64,000 bases of DNA from Candidatus Opimibacter skivensis (lineage in GTDB: Bacteria > Bacteroidota > Bacteroidia > Chitinophagales > Saprospiraceae): contig JADKGY010000020.1 of NCBI GenBank assembly GCA_016722045.1, forward strand, positions 175,577 through 239,576, given 5' to 3'. Positions 60,104 to 64,000 of the stretch are shown one piece after another (the stretch's first letter is position 1; each line of letters begins with the position of its first letter). The notes beneath the pieces were generated by a model, which did not search any database, was not told the origin of the DNA, and saw nothing but the letters and a program-made list of their open reading frames with translations. The translations under genes were made by a program, and so were the position numbers.

Positions 60104-60406
60104 ATGAGGCTGTTTATTTTTTTTAGCGTTTATGTTTTGGTACCTTTCCTGTTGACTTTGAGTTTTAATAAATTAAAAATTTCTCAGAGGGGACTTTCTT
60201 ATTTGCTGACAACGTTTATTATTTTCGTATTTCCTTTTGTTTTAATACGAATAGATGACTATTACAATCCTCCAGATCCGGGTCCCAGATGCCTGACTCC
60301 GCAATTTGCATTATTCGTATGCAATTTTATTTTGTTTCTGCCAATATCATTAGTGCTGCAATACGTTTTTAATAAAATGTTTATACCAAATAAAAATAAC
60401 ATTTAG
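60104..60406 (+). CDS. Small membrane protein of unknown function
   Basis: A 100-residue protein with three predicted membrane segments (about 3-21, 30-48 and 68-90) and a short Pro-rich loop DDYYNPPDPGPRC. I recognise no family. It lies between the EEP protein and the NADAR gene on the same strand, 34 nt before the latter. Confidence 0.5.
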   Translation: MRLFIFFSVYVLVPFLLTLSFNKLKISQRGLSYLLTTFIIFVFPFVLIRIDDYYNPPDPGPRCLTPQFALFVCNFILFLPISLVLQYVFNKMFIPNKNNI

Positions 60407-60440
60407 ATGCCCTGCAACACCAGTTTATTAGCTAGATTGA

Positions 60441-61043
60441 ATGATGAAAATGAAAGCACATTACGACATTAATTGGCTGAAAACAAAACTTGAAAGTGGC
60501 GACACATTGAAGTACGTATACTTCTGGGGACACACCAATAAGAACAATGAGCGCATTGGGAAATTCTGTTTTAGTCAGTGGTTTGAATGTCCGTTTATAG
60601 TTGACAACATTACATACAAGACCTCTGAACATTGGATGATGGCGCATAAGGCTTTGTTGTTTGGGGACAAAGTCAATTTTGAGAAAATCATAAATTGCAA
60701 TAAGCCGGGTGAAGCGAAAGAACTTGGACGACAAGTCTCAGGCTATGACGACCGGGTGTGGCAGGAAAACAAATTTGAAATCGTAAAGCTTGGCAATATT
60801 CATAAGTTCAATCAACATCCTCCAAATGCAGAGTATCTGCTGAAAACAGACGATAGGATTTTGGTCGAAGCAAGCCCTGTAGATACGATTTGGGGGATTG
60901 GCTTATCACAGGACAGTAAAGACATTGACAATATTTATGCCTGGCGGGGAGAGAATCTACTTGGGTTTGTGCTGATGGAGACGAGAGATTTTCTTAAAGA
61001 ATTTGGACATTTTGCGGTGCCTGATCGATCCATGTCTCTATGA
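60441..61043 (+). CDS. NADAR-family (YbiA-like) N-glycosidase
   Basis: A 200-residue NADAR domain protein: VYFWGHTNKN, CFSQWFECPFIVDNITYKTSEHWMMAHKALLFGD, PGEAKELGRQVSGYDDRVW, KFNQHPPNAEYLLKT and LVEASPVDTIWGIGLSQD match the family in order. NADAR proteins cleave N-glycosidic bonds of phosphoribosyl or ADP-ribosyl groups. Some reverse DNA ADP-ribosylation by DarT-like toxins; others remove toxic riboflavin intermediates. No DarT-like gene is adjacent. Confidence 0.92.
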   Translation: MMKMKAHYDINWLKTKLESGDTLKYVYFWGHTNKNNERIGKFCFSQWFECPFIVDNITYKTSEHWMMAHKALLFGDKVNFEKIINCNKPGEAKELGRQVSGYDDRVWQENKFEIVKLGNIHKFNQHPPNAEYLLKTDDRILVEASPVDTIWGIGLSQDSKDIDNIYAWRGENLLGFVLMETRDFLKEFGHFAVPDRSMSL

Positions 61044-61129
61044 TGAATTTTTTCTAAGTATAACATTCTTAAATTCAATCTGGAGTACTATTTTCATTTG
61101 ATCTTAAATCAATTACAGATATTCAGAAA

Positions 61130-63094
61130 ATGATTAAGGAAAGTAAAATCAAGGACTTAATTTATGGCAAAGTGGCCAATTTGCTTATCCCGGAATTGGA
61201 AAGATATGATTTCAAGTATCTAAAATCCAAAAGATATTTTTTACGTCAGGAGAAAAACTTTCATCAGGTAATTACTTTGTATAACCCATATTCACCTATT
61301 TATTTTGATGAGGATACGGAACGGGTATATTTGCAATTCAATATTTCTTACCAAATTGAAATTCCGGATTATGAAAAATGGTATCTAGAAAAATTGGAAA
61401 GTAAACCTGGGTCTTTAGTTAGATCTCCAGTATTAACTTCGCAAGTTGAACTTTTCCAGGAAGATTTTAAAGACGATAATTTTTATACACCTTCCGCATC
61501 CCAGAAATTCAAAAAATATGTAACAAATTCACTGGCGAGTGCTAGAAATAATAAAGTATATATAATCCCTCTCGATGAATTATTACGAAATCAATTGCCA
61601 GTATTAATTTCGAAAATATCTGATGACTCGGACATTTTAAAAATATTTGAGAAAAGAGAGCATCCACTGCAACATACATATTTATTAATCTATGGTGGAT
61701 ATACGGATCTGTCGAATGAACAACTTGATAAAATATATAGAAATAACTTAGATACAATAGAAGATAAGTTGAAACTTTCTGATATAAATGTAGGTGGGGC
61801 AATACAAAACCTGGAAACATTCATTAAGATCGCCCAAAATGTTAGTCAAAGATCCTATATTAATCCATACAAACGTGGTATTCATAAATTGACATCTCAA
61901 AAAGAAAATTTTGTATTTTCTGAAATTTTGAATTTTTTAGAAATATTAAGATTTGATATCTCACAATATGAAATCAATAATTGTGAAATTAATGCAATGG
62001 GAGACATTTTCTTATTGGTAAATAAACAAAGAATAATCAAAATCAATGGAAATGGTGATATAGTTTTTGAAAAAGAAATTGAAACCAAGAAGGGTTTTGA
62101 AAAAATTTATTGGGATGTGCCTTCGGGTGTAATTACAGAAACACTGGATTTTTATGTTAATAATTATATTGTTACAAATGATAATCGTTTTATTGAACTC
62201 CCCTTGCCAATCGAAAAACTCAAGAATAAAAAGTTACAAAAATCTGTGATCACCGAACTGGCTTATTGGCAGAAGGAAGAAAAATACATACTTCTTTACA
62301 GACACAGCTTTTTGACATTTGATCGTATGGGAATATGGGAAAAAACATTTGATACAGGGAAATCCATTTGTCGACAAATAATTATTGAAAAAGAGTGGAT
62401 CATTACGCAGATAGGGGATACTGAAATTCAAGTCCTGGACTTCAATGGTAATGAAGTAGGTTTATATGACTTTGGATTGGGTAACACTTCTTTTGAATTT
62501 TCGCACAATTACAAATATCTCATTTGCTTTGGGTATTCTACGAAATCGCAATTTTATAATCTTACAAATGGTGAGAAAAATACACTTTGGGCTCATCCAA
62601 CCTTCATAAGGGGATATATTGAAAAATTGTATAACGATATACATCATAATTTCGGGATGACCAAGGCAGGATTTTCACCGGATGATACCTATATTGTTGG
62701 AGGTGCTGATCATGGAAAGTATGTTGCATGGACATTACCAGGATTGGAGAGAATTGAGCTTATTCCCAAATTGGAAGTTATTGAGAAGCTTGAGCCTGTC
62801 GTAATACATTCCAATGGGACACAGGGAAGTACTGACAAAATTATTAAACCTGAATTGATAACTTTAGATAAACACACTTTTTTGAAAAACAGGAACAATA
62901 AAATTTTAAATATTATTTTTCCTGCAGAAGGAGATGTTTTTCTTACCGTGATTGGCAATAAGTTAATTCTATCATGGGATGGGGCTTTTCATAATTTGAC
63001 TTGCACCGAAATAATCGGAAAAATAGAATACCATTCTCAAAAATACCTGACTCAAAGAAGTAAAAGTGAGTTGATTATCTACAAACAAAAATGA
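61130..63094 (+). CDS. Large protein: DUF4304-like N-terminus and propeller-like C-terminus
   Basis: A 654-residue cytosolic protein. Residues 1-140 resemble DUF4304 (LIPELERYDFKYLKSKRYFLRQEKNFHQVITLYNPYS). Residues about 270-650 form repeated beta units suggestive of a WD40/PQQ-like propeller (AMGDIFLLVNKQRIIKINGNGDIVFEKE; MTKAGFSPDDTYIVGGADHGKYVAWTL). The gene is markedly AT-rich. No catalytic site is seen. It sits next to the NADAR gene (86 nt) in the accessory stretch, but a shared function is conjecture. Confidence 0.5.
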   Translation: MIKESKIKDLIYGKVANLLIPELERYDFKYLKSKRYFLRQEKNFHQVITLYNPYSPIYFDEDTERVYLQFNISYQIEIPDYEKWYLEKLESKPGSLVRSPVLTSQVELFQEDFKDDNFYTPSASQKFKKYVTNSLASARNNKVYIIPLDELLRNQLPVLISKISDDSDILKIFEKREHPLQHTYLLIYGGYTDLSNEQLDKIYRNNLDTIEDKLKLSDINVGGAIQNLETFIKIAQNVSQRSYINPYKRGIHKLTSQKENFVFSEILNFLEILRFDISQYEINNCEINAMGDIFLLVNKQRIIKINGNGDIVFEKEIETKKGFEKIYWDVPSGVITETLDFYVNNYIVTNDNRFIELPLPIEKLKNKKLQKSVITELAYWQKEEKYILLYRHSFLTFDRMGIWEKTFDTGKSICRQIIIEKEWIITQIGDTEIQVLDFNGNEVGLYDFGLGNTSFEFSHNYKYLICFGYSTKSQFYNLTNGEKNTLWAHPTFIRGYIEKLYNDIHHNFGMTKAGFSPDDTYIVGGADHGKYVAWTLPGLERIELIPKLEVIEKLEPVVIHSNGTQGSTDKIIKPELITLDKHTFLKNRNNKILNIIFPAEGDVFLTVIGNKLILSWDGAFHNLTCTEIIGKIEYHSQKYLTQRSKSELIIYKQK

Positions 63095-63165
63095 GTTGTC
63101 GAAATGTTGGATTAGTTTATTCGAATTTTAAGAGAAACTTTGAATTGAAATGGGAATTTTCTCCC

Positions 63166-63215
63166 GCAAGGCAAAGCCTTGCAGACACTCAGACGTCGGT
63201 CAACCGACGCCTAAC
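63166..63215 (+). repeat. Two-hairpin element, copy B
   Basis: Hairpin 1 is GCAAGGC-AAA-GCCTTGC (63166-63182), the linker is AGACACTCAGA (63183-63193), hairpin 2 is CGTCGGT-CA-ACCGACG (63194-63209), then CCTAAC. It matches copy A at 36948-36994 in architecture and linker. Its right end contains the stop codon of ppa. Confidence 0.85.
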
Positions 63216-63824
63216 TTTGTCCAAAGTAGTGATTGTAATCTTTCCTCGATGCCTCAATTACTTTCATCGCTTCCTCTTTTCCGTAGATATTTGGTATCTC
63301 CACAGGCTGCATTTTTCCGGGATTTAATTTGTAGGTCAGGAAATAATGTTTCAGCCGTTGTAGAATTGAATCCGGGAGTTGAAAGATATCTTCGATGTGA
63401 GCATACATCGCATCTTTCTGGAGCACAGCGATGATCTTGTCATCAGCCTGATGATCATCGATCATCTTTAATCCTCCGATGGGAATGGCTTGCACAAGGA
63501 TGTCACCTCTCACAATCCGATGTTCTGTCAATACCAGAATATCAAGCGGATCACCATCACCTTCTATACCCGTCATCCCGGTTTGATCCATACACAACTT
63601 CGCAATTTCATCTTTGCAATACGTCTGCGGGATAAACCCATAGAGTGCAGGTACCACATTGGAAAACAATTGTGGCCGATCCACTTTGAGGATACCACTG
63701 GCTTGTCGATTTCATATTTGACCGTATCAGACGGTGTGATCTCAATGAAAGCCGTCACCACTGCAGGCGCCAGATCGCCAATCGGGACCCCATGCCAGGG
63801 ATGAGATTTGTAGGGATTTGTCAT
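63211..63824 (-). pseudogene. ppa: Inorganic pyrophosphatase, frameshifted
   Basis: ATG 63824 opens MTNPYKSHPWHGVPIGDLAP ... VKYEIDKPV; the remainder (VDRPQLFSNVVPALYGFIPQTY ... EGDGDPLDILVLTEHRI ... GKEEAMKVIEAS) reads in the next frame to TAG at 63211. Homologues have KPVGILKVDRP here; only two bases (63695-63694) occupy the Gly codon, so one base is missing. The restored protein of about 204 residues is a family I soluble pyrophosphatase with the metal-binding DGDPLD motif. The enzyme is normally essential, so a sequencing error is at least as likely as true loss. Confidence 0.88.
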
Positions 63825-63840
63825 AGAGTTAAAAATAAGT

Positions 63841-63898
63841 ATTCAGTAAAAAGAGTATTCAGTATTCAGTAATCAGTATTCAGTATCGCTGATCAGTA
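63841..63898 (+). repeat. ATTCAGT/AATCAGT heptamer array
   Basis: ATTCAGT (63841), then ATTCAGT, ATTCAGT, AATCAGT, ATTCAGT (63857-63884) and a decayed ATCAGTA tail, directly upstream of ppa. The remaining 100 nt to the window end show nothing recognisable. Confidence 0.9.
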
Positions 63899-64000
63899 AA
63901 ATAAGAAATAATTATTTGTTGTAAAAAGTATTTAATAGCGGAATCCTCTAAACTAAAAAAAAACTTTGAGGTGTGAATAATAGATAGTATTGACAGGGCT

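Noticed and set aside
63194..63215. GCCTAAC next to a hairpin, resembling an integron attC end
   Set aside because: There is no matching GTTRRRY at the other end, copy A has GCCAAAC, and no integrase or cassette array is present.

Overview
The window is a chromosomal segment of a Bacteroidota bacterium, most likely in or near the Saprospiria. The grounds are a SusC/SusD pair, a T9SS-type C-terminal sorting domain, a PorZ-like T9SS component, fused formiminotransferase-cyclodeaminase, many two-component-propeller and tail-fibre-like secreted proteins, few Shine-Dalgarno sequences, and TAnnTTTG-type -7 promoter boxes. No phage, plasmid, IS transposase, CRISPR array or rRNA operon was seen. The only tRNA found is tRNA-Gln(TTG).

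Layout. 1-4.9 kb: a partial PD40 protein, a DinB-fold protein, a broken four-helix-bundle gene inside inverted heptamer arrays, comF, an ECF-like sigma factor with a membrane partner, and an HtrA protease. 5-10.9 kb: a NatAB-like ABC exporter, a TlpA thioredoxin and a thioredoxin/MsrA-like fusion. 11-16.3 kb: xth, a ferredoxin-CDGSH fusion, a TfoX/YjbR-like protein, nadD, porZ and the tRNA. 16.7-27.3 kb: two secreted proteins, sucA and susCD. 27.4-35.7 kb: a LexA-like regulator, an alkyltransferase-like protein, then a same-strand run of TIM-barrel isomerase, serine hydrolase, FAD/Fe-S dehydrogenase and cytochrome P450. 35.9-43.9 kb: a frameshifted ypdA, an OPT transporter, two PepSY-like lipoproteins, a secreted propeller-like protein and ftcD. 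44.2-57.2 kb: a propeller-type histidine kinase and NarL-type regulator directly upstream of a surface-fibre array (beta-helix, YadA-head/S74 fibre, three FG-GAP paralogues and a vestige) whose units share a conserved leader. 57.5-64 kb: gamma-carbonic anhydrase, then an AT-rich accessory stretch (GH114-like, EEP nuclease, small membrane protein, NADAR, a DUF4304-like/propeller protein) ending at a frameshifted ppa.

The most unusual content lies between the genes. Spacers carry degenerate tandem arrays, mostly of 7-nt units but also 6, 8 and 9 nt, with different unit sequences at different places. There is a two-copy, two-hairpin element whose stems differ by compensatory changes while its linker is kept. 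There are two long perfect palindromes that share a CCGTAGT core but have unrelated mirrored arms. A dispersed repeat plus a heptamer array encodes the signal peptide of the histidine kinase. Three conserved genes (four-helix bundle, ypdA, ppa) are each broken by a single-base lesion. These may be true pseudogenes or consensus errors in the assembly.
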